Position numbers and translations under genes: made by a program. Of a DNA stretch of 18,363 nucleotides, positions 1 through 9,004 are shown one piece after another. Under the pieces are notes generated by a model. That model was not told the DNA's origin. It did not search any database and was given only the letters and a program-made list of their open reading frames with translations. Position 1 is the stretch's first letter. The number at the start of each line of letters is the position of its first letter. The DNA comes from Alphaproteobacteria bacterium (lineage in GTDB: Bacteria; Pseudomonadota; Alphaproteobacteria; Acetobacterales; Acetobacteraceae): NCBI GenBank assembly GCA_013298245.1, contig JAAFHD010000023.1:1-18363 (forward strand), given 5' to 3'.

Positions 1-32
1 CCGCCGTGCGCGCGCGCGGCGGCGTGCCATGA
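1..32 (+). CDS. possible C-terminal end of an upstream gene (partial)
   Basis: The first 32 bases can be read as nine codons ending in a TGA at 30-32 (frame beginning at base 3). That stop overlaps the ATG of the next gene in an ATGA arrangement, the coupling seen at several other junctions in this window. Only the last few residues (Ala/Val/Arg/Gly-rich) would be inside the window, so no function can be assigned. The alternating GC tract here could equally be noncoding, so this rests only on the stop/start overlap. Confidence 0.3.
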   Translation, partial: AVRARGGVP

Positions 33-850
33 TTGCGCTGTCCAACCTGGCCTATCCGGCCGCGTCCGAAGCACTGCTCTTGCCACGCCTCGCAGCCCTA
101 GGCCTGCGCGGCGTGGAGGTCGCACCCACGCGCATCGCACCCTGGCCCGAACTCACGCCCGCGCGCATCGCGGCGCACCGCGACAGCCTGGCTGGCATGG
201 GCCTTTCGGTGCCCGCGCTGCAGGCCATCCTGTTCGGCGCCGAGGGCGTGGCACTGCTGGGCGATGCGCCCAGCTTCGCGCGGCTGCAGGACCAGCTGCG
301 CCGGGTGGCCGCGGTCGCCGCCGGCTATGGCGCGCGCGTCGCGGTGTTCGGCGCGCCGCGCCAGCGCGCACGTGGCGCCATGGCGGCCGATGACGCCTTC
401 GCGCTGGGCGCTGCGCGGCTGCGCGCCTGCGCCGAAATCTGCATCGCGGAGGCCAATCTGGCGTTGGCACTCGAACCCGTGCCCGCCCACTACGGCGGCG
501 ATTTCCTCTGCACGGCGGAGGAAGCAACCGCGATGGTGCGCGCGGTCGACCACCCCGGCCTGCGGCTGCACCTCGATACCGGCTGCGTCATGCTGGGCGG
601 CGGCGAGATCGGCGCGGCCATCGCGGCGGGCGCCGATCTGCTGGCGCATTTCCACCTGGCCGAGCCTGATCTCGGTGACTTCGCAGCCCCCGCCGCGCGG
701 CACGATATCGCCGCCGCCGCACTCGCCACCACCGGCTACGCGCATTGGTGTTCCATCGAAATGCGCGAACAATCCGCGCCCGAGGCCGCCTGCGAAACCG
801 CCATTCGCTTCGCCGTCCAGCACTACCTCGGTCAGCCCGCGCGCCATTGA
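29..850 (+). CDS. sugar phosphate isomerase/epimerase family protein (xylose isomerase-like TIM barrel)
   Basis: This 273-residue protein belongs to the xylose isomerase-like / AP-endonuclease-2 TIM-barrel superfamily, whose members isomerise or epimerise sugars, inosose-type polyols or hydroxy-acids using a divalent metal. The expected four metal ligands are visible at barrel strand ends: Glu149 (LALEPVP), Asp183 (HLDTG), His209 (HFHLAEP) and Glu244 (CSIEMRE). No signal peptide is seen, so it should be cytoplasmic, and its length is normal for single-domain members. The ATG overlaps a possible upstream stop (ATGA), supporting this start, although no strong Shine-Dalgarno precedes it. It lies 89 nt upstream of a sulfatase on the same strand, which suggests a shared catabolic role, but the substrate cannot be named from sequence. 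Family placement is firm; specific activity is unknown. Confidence 0.85.
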   Translation: MIALSNLAYPAASEALLLPRLAALGLRGVEVAPTRIAPWPELTPARIAAHRDSLAGMGLSVPALQAILFGAEGVALLGDAPSFARLQDQLRRVAAVAAGYGARVAVFGAPRQRARGAMAADDAFALGAARLRACAEICIAEANLALALEPVPAHYGGDFLCTAEEATAMVRAVDHPGLRLHLDTGCVMLGGGEIGAAIAAGADLLAHFHLAEPDLGDFAAPAARHDIAAAALATTGYAHWCSIEMREQSAPEAACETAIRFAVQHYLGQPARH

Positions 851-877
851 CGCGGCAAGACATGCGTTCATCATGCC

Positions 878-896
878 CCGAGCCATTATGGCTCGG
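878..896. promoter_or_regulatory. 19-bp perfect palindrome upstream of the sulfatase (candidate operator)
   Basis: The arms CCGAGCCAT and ATGGCTCGG are exact reverse complements around a single central T. They lie between the isomerase stop (850) and the sulfatase start (940). A weak -10-like TATACC sits just downstream at 905-910, so a dimeric regulator bound here would overlap the -35 region. As RNA it could also fold into a 7-bp stem with a 5-nt loop, but no T-tract follows, which argues against a simple terminator. The binding protein is unknown. Confidence 0.45.
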
Positions 897-939
897 CGCG
901 CCGTTATACCGCTGACGACCCTGACCCGAGGAAACGCCG

Positions 940-2490
940 ATGCGCCAACCCAACATCCTGGTCGTGATGGCCGACCAGCTGACCGCCGGCGCCCTGCCGC
1001 CATACGGCAACAAGGTGGCGAAAACGCCCCACATCAACGCGCTCGCCGCACGCGGCGCCGTGTTCCAGAACCACTATTGCAACTTCCCGATCTGCGCGCC
1101 CTCTCGCGCGTCGATGCTGACCGGCCAGATGGCCACGCGGCTTGGTGCCTTCGACAATGGTGCGGATTTTTCGTCCTCCACGCCCACGGTGATGCACCAC
1201 CTGCGGCTGGCCGGTTACCGCACCATCCTGGCGGGCAAGATGCACTTCGTCGGCCCCGACCAGCTGCATGGTTTCGAAGAACGCATCACCACCGACATCT
1301 ACCCCTCCGACTTCACCTGGACGCCTGATTGGCTGCTCCCCGGCCCGCCGCAATCCGGCGCGCGGATGAGCCTGTTGGGCGTGGTGGAATCCGGCCTCTG
1401 CGCCCGCAGCCTGCAGCTCGACTATGACGAGGAAGTCGCCCACGCCAGCGAACGCAAGCTGTTCGACCTCGCACGCGACCAGGACAAGCGGCCCTTCTTC
1501 ATGACCGTGTCCTTCACCCACCCGCACAACCCCTTCGTCACCACGCGCGACTACTGGGACCGCTACGACGCGGCCGCGATCGACATGCCCGCCGTCGGCC
1601 CGATCCCCTTCGCCGAACAGGATGGCCGCAGCAAACGCCACTATCTGCTGACGCGCTGCGACGAGCATGACATCACCCCCGAACGCCTGCGCACCGCGCG
1701 CCACGCCTATTACGCGATGACCAGCTACATCGATGACAAGCTGGGGCGCCTGGTCGCCACGCTGGAAGCCGCGGGCATGGCGGACAACACCATCGTCATC
1801 TTCACCGCCGACCACGGCGAAATGCTGGGTGAGCGCGGCATGTGGTTCAAGATGTGCCTGTTCGAAGGCTCGGTGCGCGTGCCGCTGATCATCGCCGGCC
1901 CCGGCTGGCCTGCGGGTGTGGCGCGGGGCGAAAACACTTCGCTGCTGGACCTCGCACCCACCATCCTCGCGCAAGCCGGCGGTGGCGATGCCAGCGCCTT
2001 CCAAGGCCACGACCTGGCACCGCTCGCCGCCGGCGCCGCGCCCGATTGGCCGCAGGATGTCCACGCCGAATACACCGCCGAAGGCTGCGACGAACCCTGG
2101 CTCATGCTGCGCCGTGGCACCCGGAAAATGATCTGGAGCGTCACCCACGGCCCGCAGCTCTTCGACCTGGCGGCTGACCCGCACGAGGCGCATGACCTCG
2201 CCCGCCTGCCCGCACATGCCGCCGAAGTGGCGACCATGATCGCCGCCATCCAGGCCCATTGGGACGTGCCCGCCATCCACGCCGCCGTGCTGGAAAGTCA
2301 GAAGCGCCGCCACATGCTGCGCGCCGCGCTGGGCCACGGCCAGCGCCCGCCCTGGGACTGGCAGCCGCCCAATGACGCAGCGAAGCAATATGTCCGCAGC
2401 GGCGACAGCCCGACGCTGACAAAAATCCGCTCGCGCCTGCCCTTCATGCCGCCCGTGCCGGCCGATCACCCCAGGGAGGAAACGAAGTGA
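940..2490 (+). CDS. choline-sulfatase-like sulfatase (Cys-type, cytoplasmic)
   Basis: This 516-residue type I sulfatase hydrolyses sulfate esters using a formylglycine made from cysteine. The maturation motif C-A-P-S-R is at 52-56. Other metal and sulfate residues are present: Asp12 (MADQ), Lys100 and His102 (AGKMHFVG), Asp291-His292 (TADHGE) and Lys304. The block at about 98-128 (GKMHFVGPDQLHGFEER followed by TTDIYP) is characteristic of choline-sulfatases (BetC), as is the C-terminal tail after the catalytic domain. There is no signal peptide, consistent with cytoplasmic BetC-type enzymes. A GAGGAAA ribosome site at 928-934 fixes the start. The gene ends in a 4-nt overlap with the Bug receptor that follows. 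The aromatic segment after the WTPD motif in the BetC proteins I recall (like DWWYHN) is missing, and no betABI genes are nearby, so the substrate may not be choline-O-sulfate. Family certain; substrate uncertain. Confidence 0.9.
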   Translation: MRQPNILVVMADQLTAGALPPYGNKVAKTPHINALAARGAVFQNHYCNFPICAPSRASMLTGQMATRLGAFDNGADFSSSTPTVMHHLRLAGYRTILAGKMHFVGPDQLHGFEERITTDIYPSDFTWTPDWLLPGPPQSGARMSLLGVVESGLCARSLQLDYDEEVAHASERKLFDLARDQDKRPFFMTVSFTHPHNPFVTTRDYWDRYDAAAIDMPAVGPIPFAEQDGRSKRHYLLTRCDEHDITPERLRTARHAYYAMTSYIDDKLGRLVATLEAAGMADNTIVIFTADHGEMLGERGMWFKMCLFEGSVRVPLIIAGPGWPAGVARGENTSLLDLAPTILAQAGGGDASAFQGHDLAPLAAGAAPDWPQDVHAEYTAEGCDEPWLMLRRGTRKMIWSVTHGPQLFDLAADPHEAHDLARLPAHAAEVATMIAAIQAHWDVPAIHAAVLESQKRRHMLRAALGHGQRPPWDWQPPNDAAKQYVRSGDSPTLTKIRSRLPFMPPVPADHPREETK

Positions 2491-3437
2491 CCCTCGCTCG
2501 TCGCACATTGCTGTTGGCAACGGCAGCCGCCACCACCGCACAAGCACAGACGCTGCAGAACCGCCCCGTGCGGCTGATCGTGCCCTTCCCGCCGGGCGGC
2601 GCGGTGGACGTGATCGCGCGGCTCATCACCCAACCGCTGGCGGAAGCTTTGGGCCAGTCGGTCGTGGTGGAAACACGCCCCGGCGCGGGTGCGACCATCG
2701 GCGCCGCCGCCGTCGCGACCGCGCCGCCAGATGGCCACACCATCCTGTTCACCTCCGCCGCCCTGGCCTCCGCACCCGCGGTGATGCCGCAGCTCAGCTA
2801 TGACGCGATGCGTGACCTCGCACCGCTGAGCCTGCTGGGCGATGTGCCGCTGGTGCTGACCGCCGCACCACAGGGCGCCATCTCGGACATGGCGGGGCTG
2901 CTCGCGGCGGCACGCGCGCGCCCTGGCCAGATCACCTACGCCACGCCCGGCAACGGCACGCCTATCCACCTCGCGATGGAACTGCTCCAGCGCGAGGCGC
3001 GCATCAGCCTGCTGCATGTGCCCTATCGTGGATCACCCGTGGCGGACCTGATCGCCGGCCGCGTGGACCTGCACCTCGACAGCTCCAACGCCGCCATCGC
3101 GCGCGGCCGGCAGGGCCAGGTGAAGATGCTCGGCGTCTCCTCGTCGCGCCGCCTGGCTGCCATGCCCGACCTGCCGGCGATCGCCGAAACCGTGCCCGGC
3201 TACGACGCGACAACCTGGTTCGCCTTCTTCGCCCCAGCGCGCGTGCCTGAACCACTGCTGGCCACACTCAGCCGCGCGTTGATCGACGTGACATCCCGCC
3301 CCGCGCTGCGCGCTTCGCTCTCCGAACAGGGCGTGGAGGTGCAGGCGACCGGCCCCGAGCCCCTCGCCCGCCTGCTGCGCACCGACACCGAACGCTGGGG
3401 CGCCATCGCGCGCGCCGTCAACGCCCGGCTGGATTGA
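2487..3437 (+). CDS. Bug/TctC-family tripartite tricarboxylate transporter substrate-binding protein
   Basis: This 316-residue periplasmic receptor belongs to the Bug (TctC) family, which binds carboxylates and other small organic acids for TctAB-type transporters or acts as an orphan sensor. An export signal occupies about residues 1-21 (MTLARRTLLLA..., cleavage near AQA/QT). It is followed by the family hallmark RLIVPFPPGGAVDVIAR and, later, by LLHVPYRGSPVADLIAGRVD, the typical ligand-loop region. The start is a GTG that overlaps the sulfatase stop by 4 nt (GTGA), with a strong AGGGAGGA ribosome site at 2473-2480. The tight coupling suggests that it binds the sulfatase's substrate or a product of its breakdown. 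No TctA/TctB membrane genes are in the window, so transport partners must be elsewhere. An arginine pair precedes the hydrophobic core, so Tat export cannot be excluded. Confidence 0.9.
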   Translation: MTLARRTLLLATAAATTAQAQTLQNRPVRLIVPFPPGGAVDVIARLITQPLAEALGQSVVVETRPGAGATIGAAAVATAPPDGHTILFTSAALASAPAVMPQLSYDAMRDLAPLSLLGDVPLVLTAAPQGAISDMAGLLAAARARPGQITYATPGNGTPIHLAMELLQREARISLLHVPYRGSPVADLIAGRVDLHLDSSNAAIARGRQGQVKMLGVSSSRRLAAMPDLPAIAETVPGYDATTWFAFFAPARVPEPLLATLSRALIDVTSRPALRASLSEQGVEVQATGPEPLARLLRTDTERWGAIARAVNARLD

Positions 3438-3457
3438 CCGCCACCGTTTGCGGCAGA

Positions 3458-3485
3458 TGCTGCGCGATGCCGCGATCGCGCAGCA
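3458..3485. terminator. 11-bp perfect stem-loop after the Bug receptor (possible terminator)
   Basis: The arms TGCTGCGCGAT (3458-3468) and ATCGCGCAGCA (3475-3485) are perfect reverse complements around a 6-nt loop. They begin 20 nt after the Bug stop and lie about 66 nt before the next start. The stability and position suit a transcription boundary. No run of T follows, so it is not a textbook intrinsic terminator; it could instead stabilise a 3' end or be an operator for the downstream gene. Confidence 0.45.
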
Positions 3486-3551
3486 CACACCCGATTGACG
3501 CCGGCGCCGAACGCGACAACATGAAGGGAACTTAACCCCGGGAGTTCCATC

Positions 3552-5132
3552 ATGCAGCGCCGCGCCCTTCTGGCATCGCCCTTCCTCGCCATCCCCGCCA
3601 CCGCATCCTTCGCGCAAGGCGCCCGGCCGCTGACGGTCGGCATGGCCGGCATCCCCACCGCGATGGACCCGCAATTCCACAGCACCAACAACAACAACGC
3701 CCTGCTGCTGCAAATCTTCGACCCGCTGACGGTGCTCAACAATGACGGCTCCATCGGCGCGCGCCTCGCCGAATCCTGGCGCGTGATCGACGACACCACC
3801 TGGGAATTCAAGCTGCGCCCGAATGTGCGCTTCCACGACGGCACGCCCTTCGAGCCCGAGGACATCGCCTTCACCTTCGACCGCGTCCCCAGCGTGCCGA
3901 ATTCCCCCGGTCCCTTCACGCCGATGGTGCGCAGCGTGCGCCGCGTGGAGATCATCGACCCCACCACCGTCCGCTTCCACCACAACGCGCCAACGCCGTT
4001 CTTCGACCGCGACATCGTGACCATCATGATGCTCTCGCGCCGCATCCACGCGAACCTGACCACGGCCGATTTCAACGCCGGCCGCGGCATGATCGGGACC
4101 GGCGCCTATCGCTTCGTGAACTACACCAACGGCGAGCGCTTCGAGGTGGAGCGCAACCCCAATTTCTGGGGCGCACCCGCGCCCTGGGAACGCGCGGTGT
4201 TCCGCTTCATCACCAACCCCGGTGCGCGCGGTGCCGCACTGCTGGCCGGCGATGTGGACGTGATCGACGCGGTCGCCTTCCAGGACCTGCCGCGCATGCA
4301 GGCCGACCCGCGCATCCAGGTTTTCGGCGTGGATTCGGTCGCCACCAGCTACATCATGCCTGACACGGTGCGCGAACCCGCACCGCACATGTTCGACCGC
4401 GCCGGCGCACCGCTGGCGCGCAACCCGCTGCGCGATGTGCGCGTGCGCCAGGCGCTCTCGCGCGCCATTCCGCGCCAGGCGATCGTGGACCGGCTGTTCC
4501 AGGGCCAGGGCCGCCCGGCCGAGCAATTCGCCGCCCCCTCATTGCCCGACCGCGTGCCCGACCTGCCGCCCATCCCCTATGACCTGGACGGCGCCCGTCG
4601 CCTGCTGCGCGAGGCCGGCTGGGGCGACGGTTTCCGCCTGAACATCCATGGCCCGAACGGCTGGATTCCCGGTGACGCTGAATTGCTGCAAGCCGTGGCC
4701 CAAGGCTGGACGCGCGTGGGTGTGGAAACCCGCGTCGAAGTGCTGCCACCAGCCAACTTCTTCGGCCGAGCGACGGCGCGCGAATTCTCGGTGTTCTTCA
4801 CCACTTTCACCACCAGCACGGCCGCCAACATGCTGCGCCAGGTGGTGATGACGCGCGATGCGGCCACTGGCGTCGGCCCCTTCAACCGCCAGCATTATTC
4901 CAACCCGGCCGTCGACACGCCGCTGCGCGAAGCGCTGACCACCATGGACGAGACGCGCCGCAACGCGCTGACCCGCGAGGCGATGCGCGCGGCGACCGAG
5001 GATCTGGGCGTGATCCCTGTGCACTATCTGCGCAACAACTGGGCGGGCTTGCGCAACCGCGTGCGCGTCGATCCCTCGCCGCTGTTCTATACGAACGCGC
5101 TGCTGACCACGCCGGCACCCGCCGGCGGCTGA
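3552..5132 (+). CDS. ABC transporter substrate-binding protein, family 5 (peptide/nickel type)
   Basis: This 526-residue periplasmic protein belongs to the SBP_bac_5 family (DppA, OppA, NikA relatives), which delivers peptides, glutathione, nickel-chelates or other small ligands to an ABC permease. A signal peptide spans about residues 1-21 (MQRRALLASPFLAIPATASF, cleavage near A-Q). The family signature lies at about 77-115, with WEFKLRPNVRFHDGTPF followed by EPEDIAFTFDRV, then GTGAYRF near 182 and DVRVRQALSRAI around 295. Length is typical. The start has a GGGAG ribosome site about 9 nt upstream (3539-3543). It stands alone, with no permease or ATPase genes following, so it is an orphan receptor in this view. 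A stem-loop separates it from the sulfatase cluster, so co-transcription with that cluster is uncertain. The ligand cannot be predicted from sequence. Confidence 0.9.
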   Translation: MQRRALLASPFLAIPATASFAQGARPLTVGMAGIPTAMDPQFHSTNNNNALLLQIFDPLTVLNNDGSIGARLAESWRVIDDTTWEFKLRPNVRFHDGTPFEPEDIAFTFDRVPSVPNSPGPFTPMVRSVRRVEIIDPTTVRFHHNAPTPFFDRDIVTIMMLSRRIHANLTTADFNAGRGMIGTGAYRFVNYTNGERFEVERNPNFWGAPAPWERAVFRFITNPGARGAALLAGDVDVIDAVAFQDLPRMQADPRIQVFGVDSVATSYIMPDTVREPAPHMFDRAGAPLARNPLRDVRVRQALSRAIPRQAIVDRLFQGQGRPAEQFAAPSLPDRVPDLPPIPYDLDGARRLLREAGWGDGFRLNIHGPNGWIPGDAELLQAVAQGWTRVGVETRVEVLPPANFFGRATAREFSVFFTTFTTSTAANMLRQVVMTRDAATGVGPFNRQHYSNPAVDTPLREALTTMDETRRNALTREAMRAATEDLGVIPVHYLRNNWAGLRNRVRVDPSPLFYTNALLTTPAPAGG

Positions 5133-5137
5133 ACGGC

Positions 5138-5151
5138 TTGATCCGCATCAA
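5138..5151 (+). promoter_or_regulatory. FNR/FixK/Anr-type binding box
   Basis: TTGAT-CCGC-ATCAA matches the FNR-family consensus TTGAT-N4-ATCAA exactly, and its dyad extends one more pair each way (CTTGAT/ATCAAG). Its centre is 63 nt upstream of the universal stress protein start. If it acts at -41.5, the transcription start falls near 5186 and the -10 hexamer near 5174-5179 (CATCCT, a weak match). Oxygen-responsive control of universal stress proteins by FNR-type activators is known, for example Anr in Pseudomonas. Confidence 0.7.
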
Positions 5152-5175
5152 GGCGTAGGCAGCGCGAAGCCCGCA

Positions 5176-5201
5176 TCCTCCCGGCCATACCACCGGGAGG
5201 A
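5176..5201 (+). promoter_or_regulatory. hairpin masking the ribosome-binding site of the universal stress protein gene
   Basis: TCCTCCCGG (5176-5184) and CCGGGAGGA (5193-5201) are perfectly complementary around an 8-nt loop. The 3' arm is the Shine-Dalgarno sequence of the next gene (GGGAGGAG, 5195-5202). A transcript containing both arms would hide the ribosome site. A transcript starting near 5186, as the upstream FNR box predicts, would lack the 5' arm and leave the site open. Confidence 0.5.
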
Positions 5202-5207
5202 GTGACC

Positions 5208-6053
5208 GTGCCCATCGCCGATATCCTTGTCCTGCTCGACGGCAGCCCCGCCGCCATGCCGCGCGCCGCCGCCGCCGCTGCCTTCGCGGCCCGCCACGGC
5301 GCGCATCTGGTGGGGCTGCGCTGCAGCAACCCGCTCTCGCGCGTGATGCTCTACGCCGACCCCACGGCCGGCTATTTCATCGCCGAGATGCTGGACAAGC
5401 TGCGGCGCGAAGCCGCCATCGCCGCCGCCGCCCAGGAGGCCGCGTTCCGCGCCATCACCGACGCCGCCGGCATCGCCGCCGAGTGGCGGCTGGTGGAAGG
5501 CGGCGCACTCGACCACATCGCGGTGCATGCGCGCTATGCCGACCTGGTGGTGCTGGGCCAGCCCGACCCTGCCGACAAGACACCCACCGTCGATGCGCTG
5601 ATCGTCGAGGCGCTGTTCAATGCCGGCCGCCCGCTGCTGGTGGTGCCGCATGGTGCGCAGCCCACGGTGATCGGCCGCCACGCGCTGATCGGCTGGAATG
5701 CCAGCCGAGAGGCCACGCGCGCCGTGCATGACGCGCTGCCCATCCTGGAGCGCGCGGAGGCCGTGACGGTCTATTCCGCCAACCCGAAGCTGGGCGTGAC
5801 CGGCTTGGGCGACCTGCCCGGCGCCGACATCGCGCGCCACCTGGCGCGCCATGGCGTGACGGTCGAGGTCCGCCAGAGCGCGAGCGACGACCTCACGGGC
5901 GGAGAGCTGCTACTGAACGAGGCGGCGAATATCGGCGCCGACCTGATCGTGATCGGCGGCTATGGCCATTCCCGCTGGCGCGAGATGGTGCTGGGCGGTG
6001 TGACGCGCACACTGATCCGGCAGATGACCGTGCCTGTGTTCATGTCGCACTGA
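5208..6053 (+). CDS. universal stress protein, tandem UspA domains
   Basis: This 281-residue protein has two UspA-type alpha/beta domains in tandem (about 1-145 and 150-281). Such cytoplasmic proteins support survival under stress, low oxygen or growth arrest, often by binding ATP or other ligands. The second domain ends with the nucleotide-loop motif IVIGGYGHSRWREMVLGGVT (about 247-266), matching G-x2-G-x9-G-(V/S/T). The corresponding loop in the first domain (LGQPDPADKTPTVD) is degenerate, so only the second half probably binds nucleotide. I chose the GTG at 5208 because the GGGAGGAG ribosome site then sits at a normal distance; the in-frame GTG at 5202 overlaps that site. Upstream lie a perfect FNR-type box and an RBS-masking hairpin, suggesting oxygen-responsive expression. 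It converges with the DUF305 gene, 2 nt away. Confidence 0.9.
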   Translation: MPIADILVLLDGSPAAMPRAAAAAAFAARHGAHLVGLRCSNPLSRVMLYADPTAGYFIAEMLDKLRREAAIAAAAQEAAFRAITDAAGIAAEWRLVEGGALDHIAVHARYADLVVLGQPDPADKTPTVDALIVEALFNAGRPLLVVPHGAQPTVIGRHALIGWNASREATRAVHDALPILERAEAVTVYSANPKLGVTGLGDLPGADIARHLARHGVTVEVRQSASDDLTGGELLLNEAANIGADLIVIGGYGHSRWREMVLGGVTRTLIRQMTVPVFMSH

Positions 6054-6055
6054 CC

Positions 6056-6397
6056 TCAGCGCGGCAGCCGCGCGAGCATCGCCCGCATCTCCGCGATCTC
6101 GCGCTCCTGCGCCACGATGATCTGTTCGGCCATGCGCCGCACCTCGGGGTCGCGGCCATGGCGCAGCACCACGCGCGCCATGTCGATGGCACCCTGGTGG
6201 TGCGGGATCATCCCCGCGATGAAGTCGCGATCCGCCTGGCCGGTGAAGCGGATATCCATGTCGCGATGCATGCGCTGGTTCGCCTCGCGGTATTCGCGCG
6301 TGCTGGCCGGCTCGCCGCGCGCGGGCGCACCGTGCCCTGCGTGCTGTGCTGCGGCCGGCAGGGCGGCCAGCATCAGAAGGAAAAGGCTGCGCTTCAT
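6056..6397 (-). CDS. exported DUF305 domain protein of the copper operon
   Basis: This 113-residue protein has a signal peptide ([17 protein letters not shown], cleavage about residue 17) followed by a His/Met-containing segment (HAGHG) and one DUF305 domain. Recognisable motifs are [14 protein letters not shown] at 40-53 and [12 protein letters not shown] at 63-74, then a helix rich in Met and charged residues. DUF305 proteins are small, mostly periplasmic helical-bundle proteins. Some, such as cyanobacterial CopM, bind copper, and others sit in metal-resistance operons. The ATG at 6397 overlaps the cueR stop by 4 nt. A longer reading frame from 6589 would cover cueR in another frame and start before the signal peptide, so I rejected it. 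As last gene of copA-cueR-DUF305, a role as periplasmic copper binder is a good inference but not proven. Confidence 0.88.
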   Translation of the reverse strand: MKRSLFLLMLAALPAAAQHAGHGAPARGEPASTREYREANQRMHRDMDIRFTGQADRDFIAGMIPHHQGAIDMARVVLRHGRDPEVRRMAEQIIVAQEREIAEMRAMLARLPR

Positions 6398-6791
6398 CGT
6401 GGTGTCTCCGGCTTGGCTAGGTTGTCGAGAATGGGGCAGTCGGGCCGCGCATCGCCATGGCAGTTCGCGGCCAGATGCCGGATCGCGCCGATCATCTCCT
6501 GCAAGGCGGCGACCCGCGCTTCCAGCACGGCGGCGTGTTCCAGCGCCATGCGCTTCACATCGCCGCTGGCCCGCGCATGGTCGCCCCACAGCGCCAGCAA
6601 TTCGCCAATCTGCTTGACGCCGAAGCCCAGGTCGCGCGCGCGGCGGATGAAGCGCAGCCGGTCCAGATCGGCCGCGCCATAGACGCGATACCCCGCACCC
6701 GTTCGCGCGGCGCCCGGGATCAACCCCTGTTCCTCATACCAGCGGATCATCTTCGCGGAGACACCGGTGGCCCGCGCGGCCTGCCCGATAT

Positions 6792-6795
<4 letters not shown>
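6394..6795 (-). CDS. cueR: Cu(I)-responsive MerR-family regulator CueR/HmrR
   Basis: This 133-residue regulator starts with the MerR winged-helix domain ([20 protein letters not shown], then GYRVY near 35-39). A dimerisation helix follows, then a C-terminal metal loop, Cys112[10 protein letters not shown]120. The two cysteines spaced by seven residues and Ser77 in the dimer helix are the features that mark CueR-type sensors of Cu(I), Ag(I) and Au(I), as against divalent-metal MerR proteins. CueR activates promoters with an over-long spacer by untwisting DNA. The gene lies between copA (4-nt overlap at 6792-6795) and the DUF305 gene (4-nt overlap), so it is probably expressed from the copA promoter it activates, a positive feedback loop. 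Two matching operators lie between copA and the copZ-like gene. Confidence 0.93.
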
Positions 6796-8969
<2,174 letters not shown>

Positions 8970-8975
8970 GTGGTG

Positions 8976-8997
8976 CTTCCCATCCTGGCAAGGTCAA
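8976..8997 (-). promoter_or_regulatory. CueR-type operator/promoter facing copA
   Basis: On the minus strand, TTGACC (8997-8992) serves as -35 element and overlaps the dyad CTTGCCA-gga-TGGGAAG (8992-8976), in which six of seven arm pairs match. The dyad centre is base 14 counted from the first T of TTGACC, the position found in E. coli copA and rhizobial HmrR sites. A 19-bp spacer, typical of MerR-family promoters, puts the -10 at 8972-8967 (CACATG, weak) and the start at 8960. Confidence 0.78.
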
Positions 8998-9004
8998 TCC
9001 CGTC

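Noticed and set aside
1..24. Alternating GCGC tract at the left edge as a repeat or Z-DNA element
   Set aside because: Similar GC alternation occurs throughout the coding regions here as codon bias, and the stretch is too short to claim a separate function.
904..2547. 547-residue open frame on the minus strand across the sulfatase gene
   Set aside because: Antisense shadow typical of very GC-rich coding DNA; the opposite strand encodes a sulfatase with all catalytic residues, and the minus-strand product has no recognisable motif.
3033..4526. 497-residue minus-strand open frame across the Bug and family-5 receptor genes
   Set aside because: Spans two real genes and their stem-loop on the other strand, with no domain-like sequence.
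5115..5130. GCCGGC-accc-GCCGGC inverted repeat at the end of the family-5 receptor gene as a terminator
   Set aside because: It lies inside the last codons (Pro-Ala-Gly-rich tail), has a short stem and no T-tract; a coding origin is more likely.
6398..6589. 64-residue N-terminal extension of the DUF305 protein
   Set aside because: It overlaps cueR in another frame and would bury the signal peptide; the ATG at 6397 gives a 4-nt overlap with the cueR stop.
8970..8980. Shine-Dalgarno-like GGGAAG before the copA Met1 codon
   Set aside because: These bases form one arm of the CueR operator, and the predicted transcript starts downstream of them, so they are probably not a ribosome site; kept only as an alternative start.
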